In this document: positions 34,988-45,562 of the stretch, piece by piece
Position numbering within the stretch: position 1 is the stretch's first letter
How the letters are laid out: every line of letters starts with the position of its first letter
Notes under the pieces: generated by a model
What the model was told of the DNA's origin: nothing
Seen by the model: only the letters and a program-made list of their open reading frames with translations
The model's database searches: none
Assembly (NCBI RefSeq): GCF_018100795.1
Contig: NZ_JAGJDY010000001.1
Coordinates: 372,001 to 436,000 of the forward strand
DNA length: 64,000 nucleotides
Direction: 5' to 3'
Origin: Alteromonas sp. MMG017
GTDB taxonomy: Bacteria; Pseudomonadota; Gammaproteobacteria; Enterobacterales; Alteromonadaceae
Program-made: the position numbers and the translations under genes

Positions 34988-35818
34988 CTAGGATTTTTGA
35001 CGTAAATACACATCGAATCTATGTTTTTTACTTTCTATTGCCATTGATGGATTGTTTCCGGCTAACACTGCTGCGCTGTTAGGCCGTTTCACCACTACTC
35101 TAGACGACGCTAATGCCAACGCGGGCGCGAGTAAGGCGTCGGCGTCGGGGTCGTGTCCAAGCAATTGTTGAAACAATCGCATTTCCTTCTTCACCAAGGC
35201 TGATTTCTTTTTGTGCGGAAACATAGGGTCTAAGTAAATCGCATCTACGTTCTCACCATTCCAGTATTGCATTACATTGGCACTATTTCCATGTTGTAGG
35301 GCGAATCGATCTGCAAGCTCGGGGTAGGCAGTTTTTAAACGTCGAATACCATCTTCAAGCAACGCCGCTACAATTGGCGAACGCTCAATCATAGTGACCT
35401 TGCAGCCTACGCTTATCAACACAAAAGCATCTCTTCCTAAACCCGGCGTAGCGTCTACTACATGCCATGGCTCTGTACTTTTAAGATCAGTATTTTTAAA
35501 ATCAGTACTTTTAAGCGTATTGCCTTTAAACCCTATGGCTTTCACGATAGGTTCTTTTCTGCCACCGCCATGGGCTTTGCGATATAAACTGGCAGGAGAA
35601 GCAAAATCTACCACAACAGGCAGGGTTTTCTTTTCGTTTGCATCTGCAAGCCCAAGTACATTGTCGTTAACCTGCAAGTAAAAACCTTCAACAGGTTTTT
35701 CATCAATAGGAAAACCCCAGTTTCCACTGATAGTCAGGGCGAGGGCTTTGTCGCTTTCAAAATTCGCATCTATTTCGGTGCTAGCAATCACTAGAGGCAG
35801 AGTACTAAGCATGGCCAT
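34988..35818 (-). CDS. rsmJ: 16S rRNA m2G1516 methyltransferase RsmJ
   Basis: A 276-residue SAM-dependent methyltransferase for G1516 of 16S rRNA. Diagnostic blocks are 'FYLQVNDNVLGL', 'YRKAHGGGRKEPIVKAIG', 'VVDATPGLGRDAFVLIS' (SAM loop) and 'IYLDPMFPHKKKSALVKKEM', the catalytic DPMFP. An extra 15-residue stretch (NTLKSTDFKNTDLKS) sits just before the SAM loop and is encoded by 15-base tandem repeats. The ATG at 35818 has AAGGAG before it and overlaps the recG end by 14 bases. Confidence 0.92.
   Translation of the reverse strand: MAMLSTLPLVIASTEIDANFESDKALALTISGNWGFPIDEKPVEGFYLQVNDNVLGLADANEKKTLPVVVDFASPASLYRKAHGGGRKEPIVKAIGFKGNTLKSTDFKNTDLKSTEPWHVVDATPGLGRDAFVLISVGCKVTMIERSPIVAALLEDGIRRLKTAYPELADRFALQHGNSANVMQYWNGENVDAIYLDPMFPHKKKSALVKKEMRLFQQLLGHDPDADALLAPALALASSRVVVKRPNSAAVLAGNNPSMAIESKKHRFDVYLRQKS
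35475..35514. repeat. 15-base tandem repeat inside rsmJ
   Basis: GTACTTTTAAGATCA, GTATTTTTAAAATCA and GTACTTTTAA(GC) follow one another at 35475, 35490 and 35505. The unit is a multiple of three, so gain or loss keeps the frame and only changes the number of Lys-Ser/Asn-Thr-Asp residues. Confidence 0.7.
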
Positions 35819-37877
35819 ATTGCTCCTTATGCCCTATCCAGCGGTTGATAATCGCTTGTGCGTGGGAAGGATATTGTTCCCATAAGGTATACGCAATTTC
35901 TTGTACTTTGGGAATAAGCGCGGCGTCTCTCACTAAATCAGCAATTTTAAGCTCTGCCATGCCGGTTTGACGAGTACCCATAAACTCCCCTGGGCCACGA
36001 ATTTCCAAGTCTCGCTGCGCAATATAAAACCCATCATTAGACTCACGCAGTACGCTTAATCGCTGAGTTGCCGTTTTAGACAAGGGGCTTTGGTACATGA
36101 GTACACATTGGCTTTCTACTGCGCCACGCCCTACTCGGCCTCGAAGCTGATGCAATTGGGCTAAACCTAACCGTTCAGGGTTCTCAATAATCATAATACT
36201 AGCGTTAGGAACATCTACCCCTACTTCAATTACCGTGGTGGCGACTAACAAATCGAGCTCACCAGCTTTAAAATCGGCCATGACTTGTAGTTTTTCAGCA
36301 GGCTTCAAGCGTCCATGCACTAAACCTACGTTAAGTTCAGGTAATGCGGTGCGAAGAATAACCGCAGCATCTTCAGCCGCTTGGCATTCCAATACTTCCG
36401 ACTCATCAATAAGGGTACAAACCCAGTAGGCTTGCCTGCCATTTGCTTTGCACGCCGTGCGAACTCGCTCAATCACATCGGCTCGACGTGAGTCAGGTAA
36501 CACCACCGTGGTTACTGGGGTTCGCCCTGGGGGTAGTTCATCAATAATAGATGTGTCTAGGTCGGCATAGGCGGTCATGGCCAGCGTTCTAGGTATAGGG
36601 GTTGCTGTCATAATTAACTGGTGAGGGTATCGCCCTTGTTGTTCACCTTTATCGCGAAGCGCAAGGCGCTGATGCACACCAAATCGGTGTTGTTCATCCA
36701 CAATCACCAAGGCGAGTTGTTGGTATGTCACGCTTTCTTGAAATATAGCATGGGTGCCTACCAACATTTGCACGTCGCCACTTTCAAGCCGCGACAATAC
36801 TTCGGTGCGGGCTTTGCCTTTAAGCTTACCGGCTAACCACCCGATTTCTATGCCCAGCGGTGCAAACCATTCGCGAAAGTTGTTCGCATGTTGTTCGGCA
36901 AGCAATTCGGTAGGCGCCATTAATGCTACTTGATGACCTGCGCCAATAGCGGATAGCGCAGCTAGAGCTGCTACTAAGGTTTTCCCTGAGCCCACGTCGC
37001 CTTGTACTAAGCGCATCATAGGCCTGGGGTGTTGCATGTCTTGCTGAATATCAGCCACAACCCGCTGTTGTGCCCCTGTGGGTGAAAATGGCAGCTGCGC
37101 CAACATCTTTTCGATAAGAGGTTTGTCTACCTTTATGCTAATACCGGGCTGTGCATCTGAAAGCTTACGTACTTTGAGTACACTTAAATGGTGTGACAAA
37201 AGCTCTTCTAGAATTAACCGGTACTGAGCAGGATGAAGCCCTTCTTCCATTTCGTGCACATCGGTATCGGGGGCTGGCCGATGCACTGCATGTAATGCTT
37301 CGTTTAGGCTTATCTGGTCGCTGTACATGCCTTCAGGCAGTAAGTCGGCCAGTGCGCCTTTATCTAACATTTTAAGGGCTTGGTCGGTTAAATTTCGCAA
37401 GGTAAGTTGCTTTACCCCTTCGGTGGTGGGGTAAACAGGTGTTAGAGATTCTGCTTCAAGCGGCGCGTCTTCATCAATGAGTTTGAATTCAGGGTGCATC
37501 ATTTCAATGCCCCACTTACCGGTGCGAACTTCACCAAAGCAACGAATAACATTGCCCGGCGTCATCATCGTGCGTTGTACTGCCCCAAAGTGAAAAAAGC
37601 GTAAAGTAATAGTGCCTGTACCATCGCTTAGCTTCACCACTAACATGCGTTTTTTGCCGTATTGAATGTCGGCGCTTTTTACTTCGCCCTGTACACTAAC
37701 ATGGGTAAACGGGCGGCACTCGGCCACACTGTAAATCCGAGTTCTGTCTTCATAACGTAGCGGCAGGTGAAACAGCACGTCTTGTAAGGTAAATAAGCCA
37801 ATTTTAGCCAGCTTTTCGGCCACTTTAGCGCCTACCCCTTTTAGGGCGGTGATGGGCGTGGTGGCAAGAGTTTGCAT
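35805..37877 (-). CDS. recG: ATP-dependent DNA helicase RecG
   Basis: A 690-residue branch-migration helicase that reverses stalled forks. It has the N-terminal wedge/OB domain (about 1-165, 'VSVQGEVKSADIQYGKKRM'), then superfamily 2 motifs: Walker A 'VQGDVGSGKTLVAALAAL', 'VDEQHRFGVHQR', 'MTATPIPRTLAM', and 'HQLRGRVGRG' of motif VI. Length matches E. coli RecG (693). It belongs to the trmH-recG-rsmJ stretch of the minus strand and overlaps rsmJ. Confidence 0.96.
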   Translation of the reverse strand: MQTLATTPITALKGVGAKVAEKLAKIGLFTLQDVLFHLPLRYEDRTRIYSVAECRPFTHVSVQGEVKSADIQYGKKRMLVVKLSDGTGTITLRFFHFGAVQRTMMTPGNVIRCFGEVRTGKWGIEMMHPEFKLIDEDAPLEAESLTPVYPTTEGVKQLTLRNLTDQALKMLDKGALADLLPEGMYSDQISLNEALHAVHRPAPDTDVHEMEEGLHPAQYRLILEELLSHHLSVLKVRKLSDAQPGISIKVDKPLIEKMLAQLPFSPTGAQQRVVADIQQDMQHPRPMMRLVQGDVGSGKTLVAALAALSAIGAGHQVALMAPTELLAEQHANNFREWFAPLGIEIGWLAGKLKGKARTEVLSRLESGDVQMLVGTHAIFQESVTYQQLALVIVDEQHRFGVHQRLALRDKGEQQGRYPHQLIMTATPIPRTLAMTAYADLDTSIIDELPPGRTPVTTVVLPDSRRADVIERVRTACKANGRQAYWVCTLIDESEVLECQAAEDAAVILRTALPELNVGLVHGRLKPAEKLQVMADFKAGELDLLVATTVIEVGVDVPNASIMIIENPERLGLAQLHQLRGRVGRGAVESQCVLMYQSPLSKTATQRLSVLRESNDGFYIAQRDLEIRGPGEFMGTRQTGMAELKIADLVRDAALIPKVQEIAYTLWEQYPSHAQAIINRWIGHKEQYGHA

Positions 37878-38022
37878 TTGACCGACATTCCTTAAAACAA
37901 GCGTATGATTTCATTAGGGTAATGAAAGCAATCATTTATTAGAAACGAAGTGTAATAGATTGCGAGAAGCTTGGCGAGTATGGTTTAAGACCAGTATGAC
38001 AGGTACTATAAGTATGAGCAGG

Positions 38023-38754
38023 CTAGGCGCGCGTAGACAGTGTCTCGTCATTGTCAGATAGGGCGTGTAACGCTTCAGGCGTTAGCTGCATTTGCTTCCA
38101 CCAACTTGCTGGTGCATCAATGCGGCCAATATCATCAATCGCAGGGTATGGAACCCCCTTCGTTTTACTTAAGGCGCACAGCCTTGGGTAACCCCTTTCA
38201 AACAAGAGTTTTTGACATTCTTCTTCCGGTAAATGCTCAACATCATACATGCCTGCCAGTTCACGTTGGCGCTGCGCTTCATAAAGCACAAGTGCTGCCG
38301 CTACAGACACATTCAACGACTGCACCATGCCTGCCATAGGGATGATGATATCCTGATCGGCCATGGCAATGGCTTCATCGGTAGCACCGTAACGTTCCTG
38401 CCCAAAAATAATCGCGGTAGGTTTGGTGTAATCAACTTCACGAAAGCCCACCGCAGTATCAGATAAGTGAGTGACTAATACCTGCATACCCTGCTGCTTT
38501 AGCGCACCTATAGCATTACCTAAACTGTCGTGATTAGTTTGGCGAACCCATTGCTGGCTGCCCATGGCGGTGTCGCCACGAAACTGATATTTCTCTTCCC
38601 ACACGGTGTGAACACGGTGAATACCAATGGCATCACAGGTACGAACTACCGCCGATACATTATGGGGTTTGTGTACATTTTCAAGGCAAACCGTAAGGTC
38701 GGTTTGCCTTTTTGCCAACGCACTACGAATGCGAAGGTAGCGCTCGGGCGACAT
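38023..38754 (-). CDS. trmH: tRNA (Gm18) 2'-O-methyltransferase TrmH
   Basis: A 243-residue SPOUT-class methyltransferase that makes Gm18 in tRNA. Motifs: 'VCLENVHKPHNVSAVVRTCDAIG' (motif 1, with the Asn-Arg pair), 'AIIFGQERYGATDEAI' and 'IIPMAGMVQSLNVSVAAALVLYE' forming the knotted SAM site (quoted in parts). Length and C-terminal extension fit E. coli TrmH. It starts 3 bases after the ridA stop, in the conserved spoT-trmH-recG order. Confidence 0.94.
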   Translation of the reverse strand: MSPERYLRIRSALAKRQTDLTVCLENVHKPHNVSAVVRTCDAIGIHRVHTVWEEKYQFRGDTAMGSQQWVRQTNHDSLGNAIGALKQQGMQVLVTHLSDTAVGFREVDYTKPTAIIFGQERYGATDEAIAMADQDIIIPMAGMVQSLNVSVAAALVLYEAQRQRELAGMYDVEHLPEEECQKLLFERGYPRLCALSKTKGVPYPAIDDIGRIDAPASWWKQMQLTPEALHALSDNDETLSTRA

Positions 38755-38757
38755 TGC

Positions 38758-39144
38758 TTACTCCGGCAATTCCATCACGCCGTCGATTTCAATTTGTGCG
38801 CCTTTAGGCAATGCAGAAACTTGTACTGCAGCACGAGCCGGGTATGGCTTGTTGAAGTAACGGCTCATAATTTCATTAACCGTAGCAAAGTGACCTAAAT
38901 CGATAAGAAAGATGTTCACTTTTACCAAGTCGTTGGTGGTGCCACCAGCGGCATCACACACGGCTTTTAAGTTTTCAAAAACCTGTACCGCTTGTTCAGC
39001 GAAGTCTTCTGACACCATTTCCATGGTTTCTGCAACCAAAGGAATTTGGCCTGAAAGATAGACCGTAGTGCCAGCCTTAACTGCTTGACTGTAAGTACCA
39101 ATAGCGGCAGGTGCCTTATCGGTCTGAATAATAGACTTAGACAT
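38758..39144 (-). CDS. ridA: RidA enamine/imine deaminase
   Basis: A 128-residue RidA protein that hydrolyses reactive 2-aminoacrylate and other enamines made by PLP enzymes. It shows '[15 protein letters not shown]', 'VYLSGQIPL', '[12 protein letters not shown]' and the C-terminal '[18 protein letters not shown]' with the key Arg and Glu. Although RutC of the Rut pyrimidine pathway is of the same superfamily, the spoT-trmH context marks this as housekeeping RidA. It lies 27 bases after spoT. Confidence 0.93.
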   Translation of the reverse strand: MSKSIIQTDKAPAAIGTYSQAVKAGTTVYLSGQIPLVAETMEMVSEDFAEQAVQVFENLKAVCDAAGGTTNDLVKVNIFLIDLGHFATVNEIMSRYFNKPYPARAAVQVSALPKGAQIEIDGVMELPE

Positions 39145-39171
39145 AATGGATCCTAAAAATTTTTTAAAAAG

Positions 39172-41280
39172 TTAGTGTCTGGACTGACTATGACGTGACA
39201 CTTTCTGAACCTCTGGCATGGTGCGGATTTTTTTCATCACTCGAGCCAAATGTACGCGATTTTGCGTGGTAATTTCGATGTCGATAAAGTAGATATTACT
39301 CTCTTTTTCTTCTGTTTGCAGTCCAATAATATTGGAATCGCACCCAGAAATTGTGTTCGTTAGGGTAGCAAGGGTACCCTGATGATTAAACAGTTCAATT
39401 CGCAGCGAGGCTTTAAATTCACCTTGAGGTTCTTCGTCCCAACGCATAGGTAATACGCGTTGAGGCTCTTCTCTTGAAAGCTTGCGAATGTTGTTGCAAC
39501 CAATTTGGTGAATCGTCATACCACGACCAGGGCTTAACACCGCCACAATTTCATCGTCAGGAATAGGGTGACAACAACGGGCATAATGCACCAATAAGCC
39601 TTCAGTACCACGAATAGCTACGTTACCTTTCTTCTCAGGTAAGTCTGTGTTTTCACCTAACAATCGACGGGCAACAATAGCGCTTAGCTCATTACCTAAG
39701 CCTATATCGATAAGGAGAGAATCAAAGTCGTCGTGCTTAGTTTCAGCCACTACCCGTTCAATATCGGCCTCTGGAATATCGTCCAGCTTCACTTCACCTA
39801 AGGCATGGCGCAGTAAGCGGTTACCCATGTTCACCGCTTCTTGAGAGTGCTGTTTACGCAAATATTGGCGAATACGAGTGCGTGCACGAGCACTAACTAC
39901 AAAGTTCAGCCAGTTAGCATTGGGCTTAGCTTTAGGCGAGGTAATGATTTCTACAGTTTGACCATTTTGTAATGGCTTACTTAAGCTGTAGTTTCTGCGC
40001 TCTACTCGCACACCTACGCAGGTGTTACCTATATCTGAATGCACTGCATACGCGAAGTCTACAGCCGTGGCACCCATGGGCAGTTCAATAATGCGGCCAT
40101 CTGGGGTAAACACGTAGATTTCTTCTGGGAATAAATCTGTTTTAACCGATTCAATAAATTCGAAGGATGAGCTGGCAGACTGTTGAAGCTCAAGTAACGA
40201 CTGCATCCACTTACGCGCTCGTAGTTGCGCAGTAGTGCCGTTGTCGCCAGGCTCTTTATAAAGCCAGTGCGCAGCAACCCCTTTATCTGCCATCTGATCC
40301 ATTTCTTGGGTACGAATTTGAATTTCTACCGGAATACCATGGGGGCCAATAAGCGAGGTGTGCAATGACTGATAGCCATTAGTACGAGGTATAGCAATGT
40401 AATCTTTGAAACGGTTCTCGATAGGTTTATACAAACTGTGCATAGCCCCTAGCGAGCGATAACAATTATCTACCGAGTCGACCACAATACGAAACGCATA
40501 AATGTCCATTACTTCGTTGAACATTAGCTCTTTGTTACGCATTTTACGGTAAATAGAGTACAAGTGCTTTTCGCGGCCGAGTACGTCCGACTCAATTTTA
40601 TACGCCGTTAAGCGGGTACTTAGTTCTTCACGAATATTTTCAATAATTTCTTTACGGTTACCACGTGCTTGGCGAACCGCCGATTTTAGTGCGCGATGGC
40701 GCATGGGGTACATGGCAAGAAAACCTAAGTCTTCTAGTTCATTTTTAATATCGTGAATACCTAAGCGATGGGCAATAGGCGCATAAATCTCAAGGGTTTC
40801 TAGGGCTATACGGCGGCGCTTATCAGGGCGAAGCGAACCTAACGTACGCATATTATGCGTACGGTCAGCTAGCTTAATCAGAATAACCCGGATGTCTTGC
40901 ACCATGGCCATCATCATTTTACGAAAGTTTTCAGCTTGAGCTTCTTGCTTACTGCTAAATGCAATTTTATCTAGCTTACTGACTCCTTCCACCAGCTCAG
41001 CAACGGTTTCACCGAACGCTTCAGCAAGATCTTCTTGGCTGTAATGGGTGTCTTCAATCACGTCGTGTAGCAAGGCTGCCATGAGGGTTTCATGGTCTAA
41101 ATGCATGTCGGCAAGAATACTGGCAACAGCAACAGGGTGCGTAATGTAGGGGTCGCCACTTGAGCGCATTTGTCCATCGTGGGCTTCTTGCGCCAACACA
41201 AACGCCTCTTGTACCAGCTGAACTCGGTCAGCAGGCAAGTACTTTATTACTTTCTGTTTTAAGCCTTCAAACAAATACAC
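39172..41280 (-). CDS. spoT: Bifunctional (p)ppGpp synthetase/hydrolase SpoT
   Basis: A 702-residue stringent-response enzyme. The HD hydrolase domain is intact ('ALLHDVIEDT', HDxxED), followed by the synthetase domain with 'RFKDYIAIPRTNGYQSLHTS', the TGS domain ('IYVFTPDGRIIELPMGATAV'), a helical/zinc region with 'VHYARCCHPIP' and a C-terminal ACT domain. Length matches E. coli SpoT. It follows rpoZ on the minus strand; a terminator lies between them, so spoT needs read-through or its own promoter. Confidence 0.96.
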   Translation of the reverse strand: MYLFEGLKQKVIKYLPADRVQLVQEAFVLAQEAHDGQMRSSGDPYITHPVAVASILADMHLDHETLMAALLHDVIEDTHYSQEDLAEAFGETVAELVEGVSKLDKIAFSSKQEAQAENFRKMMMAMVQDIRVILIKLADRTHNMRTLGSLRPDKRRRIALETLEIYAPIAHRLGIHDIKNELEDLGFLAMYPMRHRALKSAVRQARGNRKEIIENIREELSTRLTAYKIESDVLGREKHLYSIYRKMRNKELMFNEVMDIYAFRIVVDSVDNCYRSLGAMHSLYKPIENRFKDYIAIPRTNGYQSLHTSLIGPHGIPVEIQIRTQEMDQMADKGVAAHWLYKEPGDNGTTAQLRARKWMQSLLELQQSASSSFEFIESVKTDLFPEEIYVFTPDGRIIELPMGATAVDFAYAVHSDIGNTCVGVRVERRNYSLSKPLQNGQTVEIITSPKAKPNANWLNFVVSARARTRIRQYLRKQHSQEAVNMGNRLLRHALGEVKLDDIPEADIERVVAETKHDDFDSLLIDIGLGNELSAIVARRLLGENTDLPEKKGNVAIRGTEGLLVHYARCCHPIPDDEIVAVLSPGRGMTIHQIGCNNIRKLSREEPQRVLPMRWDEEPQGEFKASLRIELFNHQGTLATLTNTISGCDSNIIGLQTEEKESNIYFIDIEITTQNRVHLARVMKKIRTMPEVQKVSRHSQSRH

Positions 41281-41359
41281 GGACTAGTGCGACTCCTGAT
41301 TAACGTTACAACCTTAAGAATACGTAGAATTGAGCCTTTAGCCAATACCCAAAAAGCAA

Positions 41360-41391
41360 AGCGCCAGTGCTTTTTTCAAAGCACTGGCGCT
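41360..41391 (-). terminator. Hairpin between rpoZ and spoT
   Basis: AGCGCCAGTGC (41360-41370) and GCACTGGCGCT (41381-41391) form a perfect 11-base stem (extended by AAAG/CTTT pairs). On the minus strand it lies 32 bases after the rpoZ stop and is followed by TTGCTTTTTG. Confidence 0.75.
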
Positions 41392-41422
41392 TAAACATAC
41401 AATAGTTACCCTTGTGGTGTAA

Positions 41423-41695
41423 CTATTGATCAGAAAGAATGTTTGCTACTGAAGAAAATTCAGCGTGTTCTTGTTGTTCCTGATCACGCAAATCGTCTTG
41501 TTCTAGTGTGCTAGCAGTTACCAAACCTTCTTCGATTTCACGAAGTGCAGTTACAGTAGGCTTATCGTTTTGCACATCAACCATTGGATCTTTACCTTCG
41601 GTGGCAATTTGGCGAGCACGACGAGCCGCTACCAAAACCAAATCAAAGCGGTTACCAATTTTATCTACGGCATCTTCAACTGTTACGCGGGCCAT
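41423..41695 (-). CDS. rpoZ: RNA polymerase omega subunit
   Basis: A 90-residue omega subunit, which helps fold and stabilise the beta' subunit. '[31 protein letters not shown]' is the invariant N-terminal block (quoted in part), and '[14 protein letters not shown]' follows. The length and position between gmk and spoT are as in other gammaproteobacteria. Confidence 0.96.
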   Translation of the reverse strand: MARVTVEDAVDKIGNRFDLVLVAARRARQIATEGKDPMVDVQNDKPTVTALREIEEGLVTASTLEQDDLRDQEQQEHAEFSSVANILSDQ

Positions 41696-41806
41696 GTATT
41701 TCTCCGAAAATTAGGTTGATCAAGTAATTCAAAAAACGGCCGCGTAGTATACACCCTTGTAGGGCGCGATCCTAGCGGTTTGTTTGAAATTAAAACAATA
41801 TATATA

Positions 41807-42559
<753 letters not shown>

Positions 42560-42647
42560 TTACACTCTACACATAAAATAATGAATTCATTGCGTGCTTA
42601 CCCTCACGCTGTTTTGGGAAAAAATAAATAAGTAGGAACACACTAAC

Positions 42648-43319
42648 ATGGCTCAAGAACTTCTGCCGTACGTTGAACAAACTCCCAATACCACACCATC
42701 TGCATGTGTAATTTGGCTGCATGGCTTAGGTGATTCTGGTCATGGCTTTGCGCCCATCGTGCCCGAATTAAAATTACCAGATAGTATGTCGGTAAAATTT
42801 ATCTTCCCTCACGCGCCTGAGCGCCCTGTGACTATAAACGGTGGCATGCGCATGCGTGCGTGGTACGACATCAAATCACTTGATTTTAATAGCCGCGCTG
42901 ACTTAGACGGTGTACTTGAGTCGGCGAGTCAAGTAGAGGCCCTTATTCAAGAACAAGTAGATAAAGGCATTCCCACCAACCGCATTGTGTTAGCAGGTTT
43001 CTCTCAGGGCGGCGTAATTGCGCTTCATTTGGCGCCTCGTTTTAAGTACAAACTCGCGGGTGTGTTAGCTTTATCTACTTATATGTGTGAACCAAACTTA
43101 TTGGCTCAAGAGGCAACTGATACGAATCGTGACATACCCATTATGATGGCCCATGGCGATCAAGATGAAGTTGTGCCTATTTTTATGGGTAATGCGGCAT
43201 ATAAGACGTTAACCGATAATGATTTTAATGCCACTTGGCAAACGTATACCATGCAACACAATGTCTGTATGCAAGAGCTAAACGATATTTCTGCTTGGCT
43301 ACAAAAAGTGCTTGCTTAG
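42648..43319 (+). CDS. Carboxylesterase / acyl-protein-thioesterase-like hydrolase
   Basis: A 223-residue alpha/beta hydrolase of the phospholipase/carboxylesterase family. 'VIWLHGLGDSGHGF' forms the oxyanion region, the nucleophile Ser is in 'AGFSQGG', the acid Asp in 'AHGDQDEVVP' and the final His should be 'MQHNVCMQEL', where the usual GHxxC reads HNVC. Natural substrates of bacterial members are short acyl esters. It is transcribed alone from the plus strand, divergently from gmk and convergent with the GGDEF gene. Confidence 0.88.
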   Translation: MAQELLPYVEQTPNTTPSACVIWLHGLGDSGHGFAPIVPELKLPDSMSVKFIFPHAPERPVTINGGMRMRAWYDIKSLDFNSRADLDGVLESASQVEALIQEQVDKGIPTNRIVLAGFSQGGVIALHLAPRFKYKLAGVLALSTYMCEPNLLAQEATDTNRDIPIMMAHGDQDEVVPIFMGNAAYKTLTDNDFNATWQTYTMQHNVCMQELNDISAWLQKVLA

Positions 43320-43342
43320 TATGCCTTTAGGCTTAGCTTAAA

Positions 43343-43379
43343 CGCGTCATTTAGCTTTATTAGATGGCTAAATGACGCG
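43343..43379. terminator. Bidirectional terminator between esterase and GGDEF genes
   Basis: CGCGTCATTTAGC (43343-43355) and GCTAAATGACGCG (43367-43379) make a perfect 13-base stem with an 11-base loop. It lies between convergent genes and overlaps the last codons of the GGDEF gene. Confidence 0.7.
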
Positions 43380-44426
43380 ATTTCTCCCAGCACCTTTCGC
43401 TTCGTAAAGGTGCTCGTCTGCCAACTTAACCGCGGCATTAATATTGGCGTCAGTCAGTGCTGTTGCCACGCCAAAACTGGCTGTGATTGGATGGTAGATT
43501 TCACCTTCTTCGAAGGGTGAACTTTCAATTTCCACTCGAATTTTTTCAGCCAACTTTACGGCCATACTCAAGGTTGTTTTGGGGTAAAGAATTAAAAATT
43601 CCTCCCCCCCTGTGCGTGACACAATATCAGTAGCTCTAATGGCATTTTTCATCAACGTAGCAATGTGAATTAAGACCTTGTCTCCCACATCATGCCCATA
43701 GCTATCGTTTATTCTTTTAAAGTAATCGATATCCACTACCACAACACTTAAGGGAAAGTAATCAGCGGGGTTTTTCATTGCTCGCTCAAAGTAAACTGAC
43801 TCTAAAAACCGCCTGTTTGGTACTTTGGTTAGCGGGTCAGAATTAGCTTGCCGTAGTTTCTCTAGATTATCGGTCAACATCTCCTTTCTGCTTTGATGCC
43901 AAAAGTATTCAGAAATAAAAGCCACGGTAATGAAACAACAAAGCGCGATTAGGAAGCGGGATACATCCTCTGCTCGATAGTTCGCGGGAATAGATTCTTG
44001 GTGATAAACGATGAACGCCACCACGGCTACCGTGCCAGTAACGTAAATAATAGCCGCTCTAAAACGCACGATAATAATTTGTATCAAAATGAGCGGGTAG
44101 ACAAAGTGCAGCCCGGTATTGTGATAACCGCCCGTTAAGGTAATTACCGCCACCATAATCACCACAATACCGCCTGCGAAATAATAGAAAACGTCATTGT
44201 TTTTATATACATGTGACAACATTGCATTGGCAAAGACGGAAAACGAAAAAAGCCCAAGCCAAAATGCAAGAAAGTGGTCGCCACGAGCAATATTTTGGAC
44301 TGTCAGCACAGCCATAATAGTGCCACCGATATACGAAATGAAATACAGCGTTAAGCGGCGACGTTTCGCTTCAGCACCATTTAAATGTGTATTTTCCAGA
44401 AATTGACTTAAGGAAGAACTATCCAT
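43368..44426 (-). CDS. Membrane diguanylate cyclase (GGDEF)
   Basis: A 352-residue inner-membrane enzyme making cyclic di-GMP. Residues 25-185 hold about six hydrophobic helices with no recognised sensor family. The C-terminal GGDEF domain (about 190-352) has 'DPLTKVPNRRFLE', 'VVVVDIDYFKRINDSYGHDVGD', the active site 'TGGEEF' and an RxxD inhibitory site five residues before it (RATD), so it is predicted active and subject to product inhibition. No EAL domain is present. Confidence 0.92.
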   Translation of the reverse strand: MDSSSLSQFLENTHLNGAEAKRRRLTLYFISYIGGTIMAVLTVQNIARGDHFLAFWLGLFSFSVFANAMLSHVYKNNDVFYYFAGGIVVIMVAVITLTGGYHNTGLHFVYPLILIQIIIVRFRAAIIYVTGTVAVVAFIVYHQESIPANYRAEDVSRFLIALCCFITVAFISEYFWHQSRKEMLTDNLEKLRQANSDPLTKVPNRRFLESVYFERAMKNPADYFPLSVVVVDIDYFKRINDSYGHDVGDKVLIHIATLMKNAIRATDIVSRTGGEEFLILYPKTTLSMAVKLAEKIRVEIESSPFEEGEIYHPITASFGVATALTDANINAAVKLADEHLYEAKGAGRNRVI

Positions 44427-44620
44427 ATAGCAGGAGGCTTATCCATATATAATAATTGCAATAAGCATAGACACCTTACTCACATTTTCGCAACCGTAAA
44501 CCTGTGCGCAAGATAAAGATTTAAGTACAATAGACTTATAAGTCGTAAAAAAGCCTTAAGCAAGCGTCGTCTGATTGCTTCAGGTTCTATGCCTTAGATA
44601 AGGCCCTAGACAGGATATTA

Positions 44621-45559
44621 ATGATGCAAGCAGCACCTAAGAGAACAATTCGTATTGCCACACGCAAAAGCGCCCTCGCGCTATGGCAAGCAGAGTACGT
44701 GAAAGCGAAACTGTTAGAACACCATGATTCAATTGTCGTTGAACTGGTTCCTATGAGCACTCAAGGTGATCGAATTCTTGATACGCCGCTAGCAAAAATT
44801 GGCGGTAAGGGCTTGTTTATCAAAGAACTTGAAGTTGCCATGCTAGAAGGCAGAGCCGATATTGCGGTGCATTCAATGAAAGATGTCCCCGTTGAGTTCC
44901 CCGAAGGCTTTGGCCTTCACGCCATTTGCGAACGTGAAAATCCGTTCGATGCCTTTGTCTCAAACCACTTTGATGATTTAGATGCATTGCCAGAAGGTGC
45001 GGTGGTTGGAACCTCTAGCCTTCGCCGCCAATGCCAAATTCGTAAACATCGCCCAGACCTGAAAATTAAAGATTTGCGCGGCAACGTAAATACCCGCCTA
45101 GCCAAACTCGATGCTGGCGAATACGATGCTATCATCCTTGCCTCTGCTGGCCTTATCCGTTTAGGCATGGAAGAACGTATTAAAACCGGCTTACCTGCTT
45201 CTGTATCGCTGCCTGCCGTTGGGCAAGGCGCTGTTGGTATTGAATGTCGCAATGACGATGCCGAGCTTATTGCGTTGCTTCAAGCGTTGAACCACGGTGA
45301 AACGCAAACCCGAGTAAGTGCAGAGCGCGCGATGAACGAGCGGTTAGAAGGCGGGTGCCAAGTACCTATCGGCAGTTTTGCTACGCTTGATGGAGACAGC
45401 ATAACCTTAACAGGTATGGTAGGACAGCCAGATGGCTCAACGTTATTGTTTGCCTCTGCCACAGGCCCTACAAAAAATGCGAAGAGCATAGGCGTAGAAG
45501 TCGCCGAGGCACTGCTTGAACAAGGCGCTGGGGAAATTCTTAGCGCATTGTATAACTAG
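44621..45559 (+). CDS. hemC: Porphobilinogen deaminase
   Basis: A 312-residue enzyme joining four porphobilinogens into hydroxymethylbilane. '[18 protein letters not shown]', 'STQGDRILD', 'VGTSSLRRQ', and the cofactor-attachment Cys in '[11 protein letters not shown]' are all present. First gene of the hemC-hemD-hemX-hemY operon. The next start is 3 bases after its stop. Confidence 0.96.
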   Translation: MMQAAPKRTIRIATRKSALALWQAEYVKAKLLEHHDSIVVELVPMSTQGDRILDTPLAKIGGKGLFIKELEVAMLEGRADIAVHSMKDVPVEFPEGFGLHAICERENPFDAFVSNHFDDLDALPEGAVVGTSSLRRQCQIRKHRPDLKIKDLRGNVNTRLAKLDAGEYDAIILASAGLIRLGMEERIKTGLPASVSLPAVGQGAVGIECRNDDAELIALLQALNHGETQTRVSAERAMNERLEGGCQVPIGSFATLDGDSITLTGMVGQPDGSTLLFASATGPTKNAKSIGVEVAEALLEQGAGEILSALYN

Positions 45560-45562
45560 TAT

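Noticed and set aside
38758..39144. RutC of the Rut pyrimidine pathway
   Set aside because: The protein is of the same superfamily, but its place between spoT and trmH and its length and motifs fit housekeeping RidA.
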